DNA from: Candidatus Daviesbacteria bacterium
GTDB lineage: Bacteria > Patescibacteriota > Microgenomatia > Daviesbacterales > UBA10151
DNA: 45,934 nt
Direction of reading: 5' to 3'
Assembly: GCA_027451625.1 (NCBI GenBank)
Contig: DAIDIY010000002.1
Coordinates: 1 to 45,934 of the forward strand
The notes below the pieces were generated by a model. That model was not told the DNA's origin, did not search any database, and saw only the letters and a list, made by a program, of their open reading frames with translations. This document shows positions 32,189 through 41,581 of the stretch, one piece after another. The number at the start of each line of letters is the position of its first letter. The stretch's first letter is position 1. The position numbers and the translations under genes were made by a program.

Positions 32189-32268
32189 GATACTTTTTCT
32201 CTCCAACTAGTATTATAATATTAAATATAGTCTTAATAAAGTAATCTTATTTTATTTAAATAAATTTT

Positions 32269-33669
32269 ATGAAAAAAACCAAAATAGTTGCCACTATAGG
32301 GCCTTCCTCAAATACAAAAGAGGTATTAGCTAATCTGATAAAATCAGGAATGAATGTAGCTAGATTAAATTTTTCTCACGGAACCAACGAGACAAAAAAA
32401 GAGCATATTAAAATCATCCGTGATTTGGCCAGTGAGTTGTCAGTTCCGATAGCAATAGTTGGTGATTTATCTGGACCAAAGATGAGACTTGGAATAATAG
32501 ATGGAGTAAAGCAGATAGATCAAGGGGAAAAAATAGATCTTTCTATTACTCCCACAAAAGACCAATTACCAATAGGATATGATATATCGGGAGATGTTAA
32601 AGAAGGGGAGAGAATATTTTTAAATGATGGTTTGGTTGAACTTCGAGTTGTTGGAGTAGAAGGAAAAGCCATAAAAACTATTGCTGAAAATTCAGGATGG
32701 GTTTCATCTAATAAAGGATTGAACATCCCTGATACTGTATTATCGAACGTTTTTACAGAGAAGGATAAAACTGATGCCTCCTTTGCACTTGAAGAAGGTG
32801 TAGATTATTTAGCTTTGTCTTTTATCCAAAATGCTGATGATGTTGGTGTTGTTAGAGATTTTATTCAGAAGAAAAATAGTCAAGTTAAAATTATCTCCAA
32901 GATTGAAACAAAGGAAGCTATTAATAATATTGAAGATATAGTTAAAGCCTCTGATGCTGTAATGGTCGCGAGAGGAGATCTTGCCATTCAGACTAAAGCG
33001 GAGGAAGTACCAATACTTCAACAAAAAATAGTTAGACTGTGCCGAAATTATCACCGTCCAGTAATTATTGCCACTCAGATGCTTGAATCTATGGTGGAAA
33101 ATCCGCGTCCGACTAGAGCTGAAGTTTCAGATGTAGCCAATGCTGTGCTTGATCAAGTGGATGCTGTTATGTTGTCTGCCGAGTCAGCATCAGGTAAATA
33201 CCCTGTGGAAGCAGTTAAAGTTATGAATGATGTTATCGTCTCGGTAGAAGAAAATCCAGATTATAAGCATTTTATAAATATTAACTGGGAGAGCTTTTCT
33301 ATGTCAGAGCTTTCTTATAATGCAATTGCTGAGGCAACAACTTCTCTTGCTGATAGGTTAAATTCACCGCTTATTGCCGGAGCAACTTCATCAGGTAAAA
33401 CAGTGCGGATGATATCTTCATTCCGACCTCAGTCGCATATACTTGCTTTAAGCTATGATGATACTATAAGAAACCAGTTAGTTCTTGTTTGGGGTGCATT
33501 TCCAATCAAAGTTGAAATTGTTAAAGACTCTGATCTGTTTTGGGAAGAAGTTCTAAGAGAAGTTAAAAAATTAAGTCTTGCTAAGACAGGGGATGAAGTG
33601 GTGTTAGTAAGGGGAACAACAATAGGAAAAAGTGGTGCGACTGACACTATAAAAGTAATAACAATTTAA
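32269..33669 (+). CDS. pyk: Pyruvate kinase
   Basis: MKKTKIVATIGPSSNTKEVL is the family start, followed by MNVARLNFSHGT. SKIETKEAINNIEDIV holds the catalytic lysine, VMVARGDLAIQ the metal- and phosphate-binding loop, PVIIATQMLESMVENPRPTR the signature region, and MLSAESASGKYPVEAV the end of the barrel. The C-terminal regulatory domain is present (ATTSLADRLNSPLIAGATSS). The enzyme makes ATP and pyruvate from phosphoenolpyruvate and ADP. At 466 residues it lacks the extra PEP-utilising C-terminal domain of some Gram-positive forms. It diverges from eno-gpmA, and its last bases overlap the convergent HIT gene by four. Confidence 0.95.
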   Translation: MKKTKIVATIGPSSNTKEVLANLIKSGMNVARLNFSHGTNETKKEHIKIIRDLASELSVPIAIVGDLSGPKMRLGIIDGVKQIDQGEKIDLSITPTKDQLPIGYDISGDVKEGERIFLNDGLVELRVVGVEGKAIKTIAENSGWVSSNKGLNIPDTVLSNVFTEKDKTDASFALEEGVDYLALSFIQNADDVGVVRDFIQKKNSQVKIISKIETKEAINNIEDIVKASDAVMVARGDLAIQTKAEEVPILQQKIVRLCRNYHRPVIIATQMLESMVENPRPTRAEVSDVANAVLDQVDAVMLSAESASGKYPVEAVKVMNDVIVSVEENPDYKHFININWESFSMSELSYNAIAEATTSLADRLNSPLIAGATSSGKTVRMISSFRPQSHILALSYDDTIRNQLVLVWGAFPIKVEIVKDSDLFWEEVLREVKKLSLAKTGDEVVLVRGTTIGKSGATDTIKVITI

Positions 33670-34067
33670 AAATTATTATCCTTAATCTTCTTTAAAGCCA
33701 AAGACAGCTCTTCAGGAGAAGCTGATTTTTGTCTTGTAAAAGTGAGATCTGAATCATAATCCATTGGGATAAGATGCAAATGAGTATGATGAACTTCTCC
33801 TCCCGCTACCATAATCCCAATCCTATTGGTCTTCGGATGAAAGGCTTGTTTTAATATATGAGCTATCTTTTGAGCTTTGATTAATATTTCACTTAAGGTT
33901 TTTTCGTCAAGGTCAAATATATAAGGTACATGTTTTTTGGGGATAAGCAGCGTATGTCCTGGATTTATCGGCATAATAGTTAAAAAAGCGAGATAATCTT
34001 TGTCTTCATAAACCTTATATGATGGAATCTGGTTATTGATAATTTTACAAAAGATACATTCTTCCAT
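33666..34067 (-). CDS. HIT-family nucleotide hydrolase/transferase
   Basis: CIFCKIINNQIPSYKVYED at the N-terminus and INPGHTLLIPKKHV are conserved HIT segments, and EVHHTHLHLIP is the catalytic histidine triad (HxHxH). HIT proteins of the HinT type hydrolyse aminoacyl- or amino-substituted AMP; others act on dinucleoside polyphosphates. CIFC has two cysteines but no full zinc site is apparent. The length, 133 residues, is normal. It converges on pyk with a four-base overlap, so each may lack a separate terminator. Confidence 0.9.
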   Translation of the reverse strand: MEECIFCKIINNQIPSYKVYEDKDYLAFLTIMPINPGHTLLIPKKHVPYIFDLDEKTLSEILIKAQKIAHILKQAFHPKTNRIGIMVAGGEVHHTHLHLIPMDYDSDLTFTRQKSASPEELSLALKKIKDNNF

Positions 34068-34198
34068 ATTTTTAAATTTTACTACTTAGTTTAATATTAA
34101 TCATCTTTGACTTAAGGAATTTTAAGCTTTTCAATATAGATAATTTTCAGGAAACTTTCAGAATACTTAATTAATATTAGATATAATAAGTTTATAAA

Positions 34199-35644
34199 AT
34201 GACAGGCAGTAAAAAAATCTTTTCAAAACTAGCTGTGCTTGCTAAAAGAGAAGGAAATAAAAAAGCGATCATTGAAGCAGACACTGGCAGGGTGATTACT
34301 TATAAAGAGCTTTTTTGCGCGATACTTGCTTTACAAAAATACTTTGGTGATAATTCTCAAAAGATACTTGTTGCTCTCCCTGGTGGAATTATAGATTCTA
34401 TTATTTGGCTTACATCGCTTACTAATGGAAATTTTTTTATTCCGGTTTCTCCATATCTTACTCGCTTTGAATTTTCTAATATAACAGAGATGCATAAACC
34501 AGATTTGATAATTTCTGAAAAAAAACTTCCCACTTTTGAAAGAGTTATCAAAAATTATTCCAGAGAGAATGAATATTTGCTCTATACTCCAAAAGATGGA
34601 CAAGTGTATCTTTCTACTTCTGGATCAACCGGAGTTCCTAAAGGGGTGATCTTAACATCTGCTCAGATTACTCAAACCGCAGTAAATATTATATTGAGCC
34701 ACCACATCACTTCGAGTGATAAAGGGTTAACACCACTTCCTTTTTTTCATGTTAATGCGCCGGTTGTTAGTCTTATGACATCAATACTCTCAGGGAGTAC
34801 ATTAATTATTGCCCCTAAATATAGTACTAGCCATTTTTGGAAATGGGTTAAGAAGTACAAACCAACATGGATAAGTTTAGTTCCGACAATGATAGCGATG
34901 CTTCTTACTACCCCACGACCTTCATTTCTGGATCATTCAAGCCTGCGTTTTATCAGAACAGCCTCTGAACCTTTATCTGTAGAAAATTTAAAAAGATTTG
35001 AAAATAAATTTAATATCCCTGTGATTGAGACTTATGGATTATCTGAAGCAGCATCTACTGTTGCAGCAAATCCTGTTCCGCCTGAAATGCATAAGCCAGG
35101 ATCAGTAGGTCTTCCCCTTGGAGTATCAATAAACATTTGCGATGTAAATACAGGGAAAGCCTTATCCAAAGGTGAGATTGGGGAGATTTGTATAAAGGGA
35201 AAAAATATTATTAAAAAGTATGAAAACGTTAAATCGAATAAATCATTTATTAAAGGGTGGCTTAAAACTGGAGATTTAGGTTTTGTGGATAGCGATGGTT
35301 ATATACATATAACAGGTAGAATTAAAGATATTATTATAAGAGGTGGAGAAAATATCTCCCCTCGAGAGATTGAAGAGGTTCTCTTAACTTATCCTTCTGT
35401 ATTAGAGGCAACAGTTGTTGGAGTTCCAGATCCTATTTATGGTGAAGTTGTAGTAGGATTTGTTGTCCTATATGATAACGAAAATAAGAATACAACAGCG
35501 AAGATCGGAGACTTTATTTCAAAAAAACTAACGCCTTCAAAGATACCAGAAAGGATCTGTATTCTTGATAATTTACCTAGAAATAAAACGGGGAAAGTTG
35601 ATAAAGTAAGGCTTAGATCTTCTTTACAGTCTGGTAATCTATAA
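34199..35644 (+). CDS. AMP-forming acyl-CoA synthetase/ligase-like (ANL superfamily)
   Basis: The P-loop is LSTSGSTGVPKGVILTSAQI (near residue 140). TYGLSEAAST is the A4/A5 region and WLKTGDLGFVDSDGYIHITG with RIKDIIIRGGENISPREIEE the A7/A8 hinge. PRNKTGKVDK near the end has the catalytic lysine. ANL enzymes activate a carboxylate as an acyl-adenylate and usually pass it to CoA or a carrier thiol. The next two genes, a membrane acyltransferase and an exported esterase, follow with gaps or overlaps of under 30 bases. I infer that the activated acyl group modifies a surface molecule; the acid is unknown. Confidence 0.85.
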   Translation: MTGSKKIFSKLAVLAKREGNKKAIIEADTGRVITYKELFCAILALQKYFGDNSQKILVALPGGIIDSIIWLTSLTNGNFFIPVSPYLTRFEFSNITEMHKPDLIISEKKLPTFERVIKNYSRENEYLLYTPKDGQVYLSTSGSTGVPKGVILTSAQITQTAVNIILSHHITSSDKGLTPLPFFHVNAPVVSLMTSILSGSTLIIAPKYSTSHFWKWVKKYKPTWISLVPTMIAMLLTTPRPSFLDHSSLRFIRTASEPLSVENLKRFENKFNIPVIETYGLSEAASTVAANPVPPEMHKPGSVGLPLGVSINICDVNTGKALSKGEIGEICIKGKNIIKKYENVKSNKSFIKGWLKTGDLGFVDSDGYIHITGRIKDIIIRGGENISPREIEEVLLTYPSVLEATVVGVPDPIYGEVVVGFVVLYDNENKNTTAKIGDFISKKLTPSKIPERICILDNLPRNKTGKVDKVRLRSSLQSGNL

Positions 35645-35673
35645 TCCAGTATGTAAGTATAAGGGTGCCAAGT

Positions 35674-36810
35674 ATGAAAGATAATCAGGACGGCGTTCCT
35701 GTACCTGTGCGTGCACATATATTCGAGATAGATTTAATAAGAGCAGTAACTGTCTTTTCGGTTGTAGCTCTTCATTGTTTAGCTTCAACTCAATTTCTTG
35801 TTCCTGCAGTATCTTCTTTATATTTAGTAAATCTTTTTATTCATCTTCTTCATTACAACCGAGAAATGTTTATGTTTGTAACAGGTCTGGTATTAACTTA
35901 TGCTTATTTCGGAAAGCCTTTTTCCGCAAAGAAATTTTGGTTAAGAAGGGCTTTGTTAATACTAGTTCCGTATCTATTCTGGTCTATAATTTATGTAAAA
36001 ATAAACAACCATACTCTAGGGCTTGAAGCTTATTTAAAATTGCTCTGGCATGATATTCTTGTAGGTGAGGCTTCATACCAGCTGTATTACATCCTTCTTG
36101 CTTTAGAATTTTACATTTTGTTCCCGTTCTTTTTAATATTTCTTAAAAAAGTATCTAAGCATCCTTGGACAACACTATCTATTAGCTTTCTGTTTCAGAT
36201 TTTCTTCTTACATCTTGATTATAACTATCTTCAATCAGGAATTTTTAAATCTGATTTAATTACCAATTTTATTCTTCCTTTCCAAGATCGAATATTTATA
36301 ACTTATCAGTTTTTCTTTATATTTGGAGCTTTTACGGCTATATATATGAAAGACGGCTATTCATTTATGAAGAAATTCGGTAAATTTCTACCTTTTGTTG
36401 TAATTACAAGTATAATTTTATATTCAATATATTATTATTACCTAATAGGTATTAGTAAAAATATATTTTACGCTACATCAGTACTTCAGCCGAGTGTGAC
36501 TATTTACAGTATTGTAATCATCTTATTTTTTCTCTGGCTGGCAATTTCATGGGTAAAAAATCTTAAGCTATACAAAGTAGTAAAGCTAACTGCGGACACT
36601 TCATTCGGAATATATTTTGTTCATGTGGCAATATTATCTTTAGTGGTAAAATATCTACTACCACTCACTCCAAATATATTACCTCTGTCACTTAAAATGG
36701 GTTTGGTAATAGCTGTTACATTTACAACTTCTGTTTTGTTTTGTGCTTTTCTTCTAAAAACTCCTCTTCTTGCTTGGACAATTGGCAGAGGTAGAAAGGA
36801 AAACAAATGA
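35674..36810 (+). CDS. Acyltransferase 3 family membrane protein
   Basis: IFEIDLIRAVTVFSVVALHC is the start of the acyltransferase-3 (OafA/WecH-type) family, with the conserved Arg and catalytic-type His of helix 1. About ten hydrophobic segments follow (for example AFTAIYMKDGYSF between helices, then VVKLTADTSFGIYFVHVAIL near the end, which is the family's conserved late helix). These enzymes move acyl groups, often acetyl or succinyl, across the membrane onto sugars, lipids or peptidoglycan. ATG 35674 is used; a GTG three codons earlier is possible. The gene lies 29 bases after the ligase and overlaps the esterase start by four (ATGA). Confidence 0.85.
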   Translation: MKDNQDGVPVPVRAHIFEIDLIRAVTVFSVVALHCLASTQFLVPAVSSLYLVNLFIHLLHYNREMFMFVTGLVLTYAYFGKPFSAKKFWLRRALLILVPYLFWSIIYVKINNHTLGLEAYLKLLWHDILVGEASYQLYYILLALEFYILFPFFLIFLKKVSKHPWTTLSISFLFQIFFLHLDYNYLQSGIFKSDLITNFILPFQDRIFITYQFFFIFGAFTAIYMKDGYSFMKKFGKFLPFVVITSIILYSIYYYYLIGISKNIFYATSVLQPSVTIYSIVIILFFLWLAISWVKNLKLYKVVKLTADTSFGIYFVHVAILSLVVKYLLPLTPNILPLSLKMGLVIAVTFTTSVLFCAFLLKTPLLAWTIGRGRKENK

Positions 36811-37910
36811 TTCAATTGATTAATATAAAAAATTATAAAAACATCAGGTTAAAATATTTTTTATCAAATAAGAAATTTTTGCGAGCGGGGATGATTATGC
36901 TTATATTATTTGCCATTTTATTATTTTTTTTTGTACGAAATCTTTTTTTTCATTATTTACATCAAAAAAAACACCGAAAAAACCTGTATATACCGACATC
37001 ATCTTTTAAAAGGATTATACCGAACGTCATAAATTCGAAGATTATAGATAGTATAGTGACGACTACTGGATGCGGACAAAAATTATCACTTACTCCAGGG
37101 CGTTCAACTTTGATGGTTATAAAATCTGATAATAAAGAACGAAGGTTTTTAGTTTATCTTCCGAGTAGTTATAACAACTCTGTTAAGCATCCTCTAATAT
37201 TAGTATTTCATGGATACAACGATATACCATCTGATATGGAAAGATTTTCTGGTTTTGATCCCTTAGCAAATACAAATAATTTTATTGTTGTTTATCCTGA
37301 GGGTAGTCCGGGATTGGGAGGAGTATTGGGATGGAATACTGGTCTTCATCCAACTATTCGAGGAAATGATATTCTATTTGTTAGTAACATGCTCAATTCC
37401 TTACAAGCCAATCTTTGTGTAAATCCATACCAAATTTATGCCAGTGGATTTTCCAATGGTGGAGGATTTGTCGGTAGACTTGCTTGTATATTTTCTAATA
37501 GAATAGCTGCTTTTGCTCCTGTATCTGGATCATATTTGACATTATTTAGCTCGTGTAATACTACAAGAGCAGTATCCATTATGGAATTTCATGGTAATGC
37601 AGATAACATCGTTCCTTATATTGGAATTCCTAGTCTGAGAGAAGTAGCGACATTTTATTGGGTAAGCGGATGGGCAAAAAGAGATGGATGCTTGACTAAA
37701 CCTCAGGAAACTTTGGAATCAAACTTAGTTACTAAATATACGTGGACAGGTTGTAGGGGAAATGCGGAGGTCATACATTATAAAATTATAGGCGAAAAAC
37801 ATACCTGGCCGAGGGTTTACTTTTTGGAGAGTGTAAACGGAAGTATTAAATATATAGATACAGCGCATACAATTTGGAACTTTTTTAAGCGCCACCCCTT
37901 ACCTGTATAA
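36807..37910 (+). CDS. Exported esterase of the PHB-depolymerase / feruloyl-esterase (LpqC) type
   Basis: A membrane anchor lies at residues ~28-50 (AGMIMLILFAILLFFFVRNL), after a basic N-terminus. The catalytic part is an alpha/beta hydrolase: LVYLPSSYNN with HPLILVFHGYND (oxyanion region), ASGFSNGGGFVGRLACIF (nucleophile Ser near residue 215), EFHGNADNIVPYIG (acid), and GEKHTWPR (His). This order fits Pfam esterase_PHB/LpqC proteins, which cleave acyl or feruloyl esters from polymers. Its coupling by four bases to the acyltransferase gene suggests it edits or reverses the same surface ester. It faces outside the membrane. Confidence 0.82.
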   Translation: MIQLINIKNYKNIRLKYFLSNKKFLRAGMIMLILFAILLFFFVRNLFFHYLHQKKHRKNLYIPTSSFKRIIPNVINSKIIDSIVTTTGCGQKLSLTPGRSTLMVIKSDNKERRFLVYLPSSYNNSVKHPLILVFHGYNDIPSDMERFSGFDPLANTNNFIVVYPEGSPGLGGVLGWNTGLHPTIRGNDILFVSNMLNSLQANLCVNPYQIYASGFSNGGGFVGRLACIFSNRIAAFAPVSGSYLTLFSSCNTTRAVSIMEFHGNADNIVPYIGIPSLREVATFYWVSGWAKRDGCLTKPQETLESNLVTKYTWTGCRGNAEVIHYKIIGEKHTWPRVYFLESVNGSIKYIDTAHTIWNFFKRHPLPV

Positions 37911-37973
37911 ATTTTCTATTTTAACAAATTATCTAAAAATTGAGTTTTTTTATAAAAATTACTGCGCATGAAT

Positions 37974-38651
37974 TTATTGAATTTTAATTCCAAAGAATTG
38001 AATAAGCGGGTTTTTAATTTTTCTCCTTGCCTCATCATAAGTATAAAGATGGATTATATCGAATATTTTGCTAAAACCAATACCGCCAACTCCTAATTCA
38101 TATTCCTTACTATCAGTTGTGTGAATTTTGAGAACAATTCCCGGCGAAGGCAGTCCGCCGGTATCAATCATCCTATCTTCAATCGAAACTTTTTTTACTT
38201 CATCCTTTGTTAAATCGAGCAGAGTAATAAACTCTGCTGAAGTTGCAAAATTATTTTTTGTCCGATCACCTATTAGGATAATTCTATTCCTGGACGTTAA
38301 AAATAAGCCTGCAGAGCTTATACGACCCCCCGGATCAAGACCCTCAAAGGGGGAGATGGGATTACTAAAACTTTTACCATCAGGAGTATGCAAATAAAAA
38401 AATACCTTTTTTGAGAAATCAATTTTTTCATTCTGCTGCAATACCTTTTTAACTTTCCTTTTAAGGATAGAAAGCATTATCCAGTCAAATATAAATAACA
38501 TAGATATACCAGCAATAAGAAAGACAAGGCCAAGAAGTACAAGCTGAGTTAAGGAATAATAGCCCACGTAAAAGTCACTGCCTCTTAAACGCAGATATAA
38601 ATAAACTGCAAAAAAAGCGATAATAATTAAAAATCTTTTATCAAAAAACAT
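37974..38651 (-). CDS. Unknown protein with two transmembrane segments and a soluble domain
   Basis: Residues 6-22 (FLIIIAFFAVYLYLRLR) and 33-60 (TQLVLLGLVFLIAGISMLFI) are transmembrane. The remaining ~150 residues are beta-rich (SSAGLFLTSRNRIILIGDRT, then ITLLDLTKDEVKKVSIED) and resemble a PH-like or bacterial membrane-flanked domain, though I am not certain. It stands alone, convergent with the esterase gene. Confidence 0.6.
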   Translation of the reverse strand: MFFDKRFLIIIAFFAVYLYLRLRGSDFYVGYYSLTQLVLLGLVFLIAGISMLFIFDWIMLSILKRKVKKVLQQNEKIDFSKKVFFYLHTPDGKSFSNPISPFEGLDPGGRISSAGLFLTSRNRIILIGDRTKNNFATSAEFITLLDLTKDEVKKVSIEDRMIDTGGLPSPGIVLKIHTTDSKEYELGVGGIGFSKIFDIIHLYTYDEARRKIKNPLIQFFGIKIQ

Positions 38652-38817
38652 AGATTAAAAATTATTTTAATATTCCAAATTAAAAAAACCATCTAAAACT
38701 TTACCAACTGTACATAAAAATATTTTTGAATAAAGGATGAAAGTTGACACCAGGCTAAGGCGACTCCTAAAGTTGTTGGAAATATAGTTTCACAGATGAT
38801 AACTAAATTGTCCTGTA

Positions 38818-39351
38818 TCATCTTGAGGGTAAATAGTAATTAAAATAAAAGTCTAGAATTTTTTTATCACGGGTGTGAATAAATTTATCTGTATAATCTT
38901 CTGGCTCTTCATGATTAATAATTCTCATAATATCGGCAAGAGAAATCCAGACTAACTTAAACCCTTTACTGATCTCTTTTTCTGTAAAATTTAATTTCCC
39001 AGGTACCCCGGTAGATAATGCCTCAAAAATATATGATATCTGCAACATCTTATATTGGTTCCTATACTCCAGAGTAATACCCAGATATTTTTTTATCTCT
39101 ATATTCCACCCGGTCTCCTCTAAAACCTCTCTTTTTAATGCTTCTTCTTGATCTTCACCATCTTCAAAACCTCCTCCAGGAAGTTTATGATAATTATTTT
39201 TCTCTACAAAAAGCATTGCAATCATATTCTCCTTGATTAATATAGCTCGTGAAGCTCTTCTAATTTGATAATCATTTGAATTAGAATTATTAGATGAGCT
39301 ATTGCCCGCTTCATGATCTTCAATTTCTGCTATTAAGTATTTATTTTCCAC
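38818..39351 (-). CDS. Nudix hydrolase
   Basis: GGGFEDGEDQEEALKREVLE then ETGW is a complete Nudix box. The N-terminus has a Ser/Asn-rich spacer (SSSNNSNSNDYQIRRAS) before RAILIKENMIAMLF. The protein should hydrolyse a nucleoside diphosphate derivative with Mg2+. It starts with GTG six bases after a minus-strand TATAAT, which supports GTG and a leaderless mRNA. Confidence 0.85.
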   Translation of the reverse strand: MENKYLIAEIEDHEAGNSSSNNSNSNDYQIRRASRAILIKENMIAMLFVEKNNYHKLPGGGFEDGEDQEEALKREVLEETGWNIEIKKYLGITLEYRNQYKMLQISYIFEALSTGVPGKLNFTEKEISKGFKLVWISLADIMRIINHEEPEDYTDKFIHTRDKKILDFYFNYYLPSR

Positions 39352-39449
39352 AATTTGATTATATCAGGTTCTAAAATTTTTTAAGATTTATATGCAAAAG
39401 AATTGAGATACGAGATCACTTCTCGGTAGGATTATAACCTTAATTTAAA

Positions 39450-40127
39450 TTAAGAACCGGCGGGATGTCTTGTCCAATTAGGTATCTTTCTTAAATCTTC
39501 TATGTTTAAACGATGACCCCAATAATTATGCCACCAATTAAGATAGGTCCGATCCCATTTTTGTGCTTCCGCCACTATTAGTTCAAATCCTTCCAATGGT
39601 CTATATATCCCTGATGTTTTACCCTCTCTATCTGTCGAAAGGGAGATAGTAACTGTACTGTCGGCAATAATATACGGAATCCCTCGAGTACTAAAAACTG
39701 TGGTAACTGGTAATATATTTTTTGGTTGAAGATTTTTTCTGCAAACAAGTAAAGCATCAAGAAGGGGCCACCCTGTCTGCTTTGATATTCTTTCATATGC
39801 GGCCACTGTTTCTGATACTCTTTTTCCTGTTCCCAAAAAGGTCCAGTTTTCCTGACTAGCATCTGTTGCGACTCCGTGCCCCATCATAATCATCGCATTT
39901 TTGATCAATTCTATTTCGATCTGATCTTCTAAAAGAACTAACTCTTGAGAAATAAATACATGAGGGTACGGAGATACATTAAGATAAGTCGGCCTTCCTC
40001 TTCTTGCTAAATCCAAATTCTCTACAGACGCTCCGAGTTTAATACCCCAATTATCCAATTCTTTATCCATATTGGGGTTGCCAGTTGTAGGCTTTGAAAA
40101 AATAATTATCTTTTCAGGATCCGTCAT
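39450..40127 (-). CDS. Unknown soluble protein, 225 residues
   Basis: No membrane segment or known catalytic signature is recognised. It has conserved-looking stretches (MMGHGVATDASQENWTFLG, RGIPYIIADSTVTISL, TYLNWWHNYWGHRLNIED) rich in aromatic and His residues. The balanced composition and the absence of decay suggest a real gene. A minus-strand TATAAT lies about ten bases before the ATG. Confidence 0.55.
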   Translation of the reverse strand: MTDPEKIIIFSKPTTGNPNMDKELDNWGIKLGASVENLDLARRGRPTYLNVSPYPHVFISQELVLLEDQIEIELIKNAMIMMGHGVATDASQENWTFLGTGKRVSETVAAYERISKQTGWPLLDALLVCRKNLQPKNILPVTTVFSTRGIPYIIADSTVTISLSTDREGKTSGIYRPLEGFELIVAEAQKWDRTYLNWWHNYWGHRLNIEDLRKIPNWTRHPAGS

Positions 40128-40395
40128 TATATGAATTATTATAAATCCAACTCTTTAATTTATCTCGTATCTGATAGATTACTTAGATTATCCAAGTCTA
40201 CATAGTTTACCTTGGTATAACTGTAATTCCTAAATTAGAAGAGGGAGAATCTATTCTTTCTTCTTAATTTAGTAAGAGTTGATGAATTTGTGAGCAATAT
40301 TATACACATAAGAGGTAGATGCAGACAAAAATTCTTTTCTGAAGTGAATAATCTATAGTTAAATTATTTTGTGCAAATAGGATACAATTACAGGC

Positions 40396-40695
40396 ATGAC
40401 TTTTCCTGAAAATGCAGAATTATCACAATTAACGCAACTGGAGAAACGATTTTAAGGATTCCTGCTCTCCCTGAGGAGATTAGAAACTGAGATCAATACA
40501 TTAAAAGTACAAAGATGGTTTTTCTATTACTTTTATAATCTAGTCGAACAAGAGCGAATAATATTGAACTACTCGAACCCTTGGCTAATTCTATATTAGA
40601 ACACTGGGATCCATCAAAATTCGATTCAAGTCTATTGGATCTAGACTCGATGACCAAAATTGGACAATACGGAAATCAGCAGTACAATTTATTAT
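40396..40695 (+). pseudogene. Decayed small gene with an internal stop
   Basis: ATG 40396 follows TACAAT (40383-40388) by seven bases and reads MTFPENAELSQLTQLEKRF to a TAA at codon 20. The same frame is then open for about 50 codons with a helical pattern (LRRLETEINTLKVQRW), and a second frame continues NIELLEPLANSILEHWD and SKFDSSLLDLDSMTKIGQ. I read this as one former gene with a nonsense and a frameshift mutation. The promoter of the next gene lies in its 3' end. Confidence 0.4.
40660..40688 (+). promoter_or_regulatory. Promoter of the 40696 gene
   Basis: TTGGAC (40660-40665), 17 bases, TACAAT (40683-40688), seven bases to ATG 40696. The -35 box is an in-frame TTG that could be mistaken for a start. 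Confidence 0.6.
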
Positions 40696-40908
40696 ATGAA
40701 TACTGACGATAATCAGGAGCCTCAGGTACCGATAGAAGTAGAATCTGAACAAGACTGGAATAATAATGTTAACCAAATTGTAGAGGTTATGTCGAATGTT
40801 AATACAGAATCTCCTGCAGCCGAGTTGAATGCGACGAGTATGCAAGACTTTGACGGAGAAAGAATCGAGTTTAATGAGGATCTTCCAGGCTTAAATACTA
40901 TTAAGTAA
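40696..40908 (+). CDS. Small acidic protein
   Basis: The 70-residue product (MNTDDNQEPQVPIEVESEQD...) is strongly acidic with almost no basic residues, has no membrane segment and looks partly disordered. I do not recognise it. The strong promoter seven bases upstream is the main reason to call it a gene. It is followed 45 bases later by the 40954 hydrolase. Confidence 0.4.
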   Translation: MNTDDNQEPQVPIEVESEQDWNNNVNQIVEVMSNVNTESPAAELNATSMQDFDGERIEFNEDLPGLNTIK

Positions 40909-40953
40909 AAGGGTCTTGAACTTAGCTAGAACTTCTGAGAGTATTACTCCTGC

Positions 40954-41568
40954 ATGAGTAAGGAACATCACATTATCTACATTCCAGGGTTAAGGGATAC
41001 CAACCCCTTAAATAGACCATTCTATGTTTTAGCCGAAAAAGCTTGGAGAAAACAAGGTTTCTATCCTCATATATTCTATCCCCATTGGGAAGAAGGCAGA
41101 CACATTCAACCTAAGCTAAAAGCAATCACTGATTTAATAGATGAATTAGCAGAACAGCAACATACGGTTTCCTTAGTGGGTCAAAGTGCGGGGGGTTCAG
41201 CTGCACTAAATGCTTTTTTTGAGAGAAGAAACACTGTTTGTGGAGTAGTCAATGTTACCGGAAGACTAAAATCTGGGGTAAATGTTAGACCATCTCTTGA
41301 TCATGCCGCAAAAAACAGCCCTGCCTTTAAAGAATCTGTTTTGTTATTCGAGCAGGAAAATGAACCAAGATTGACTTCCGAAGAAAGAAAGAGAGTGATG
41401 ACTATCAGACCTATTTTAGATGAGGTAGTTCCAGCTCCGACTGTTCCCGTAGAAGGAGCAATAAATCTAGTAGCTCCAATTATGGAACATAGTTTAGGCG
41501 GAGGTTTTATATCAATCCTATGGTCTAAAAATTTTCTATCCTTCTTGAGAGAGCTTGAAACTACTTGA
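40954..41568 (+). CDS. Small alpha/beta-hydrolase-like protein
   Basis: The 204-residue protein starts with HHIIYIPGLRDTNPLNRPFY, an oxyanion-type loop, and has SLVGQSAGGSAALNAFFERR, a nucleophile elbow GQSAGG with Ser. MEHSLGGGFISIL near the end carries the likely catalytic His. This is the layout of compact esterases such as the RBBP9/YdeN type. No signal peptide. TATTAC ends six bases before the ATG. Confidence 0.65.
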   Translation: MSKEHHIIYIPGLRDTNPLNRPFYVLAEKAWRKQGFYPHIFYPHWEEGRHIQPKLKAITDLIDELAEQQHTVSLVGQSAGGSAALNAFFERRNTVCGVVNVTGRLKSGVNVRPSLDHAAKNSPAFKESVLLFEQENEPRLTSEERKRVMTIRPILDEVVPAPTVPVEGAINLVAPIMEHSLGGGFISILWSKNFLSFLRELETT

Positions 41569-41581
41569 ATTCTTCGATTAA

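Noticed and set aside
38128-38397. Open frame opposite the two-transmembrane protein gene
   Set aside because: It lies fully within the 37974-38651 gene on the other strand and has no promoter, family motif or balanced composition.
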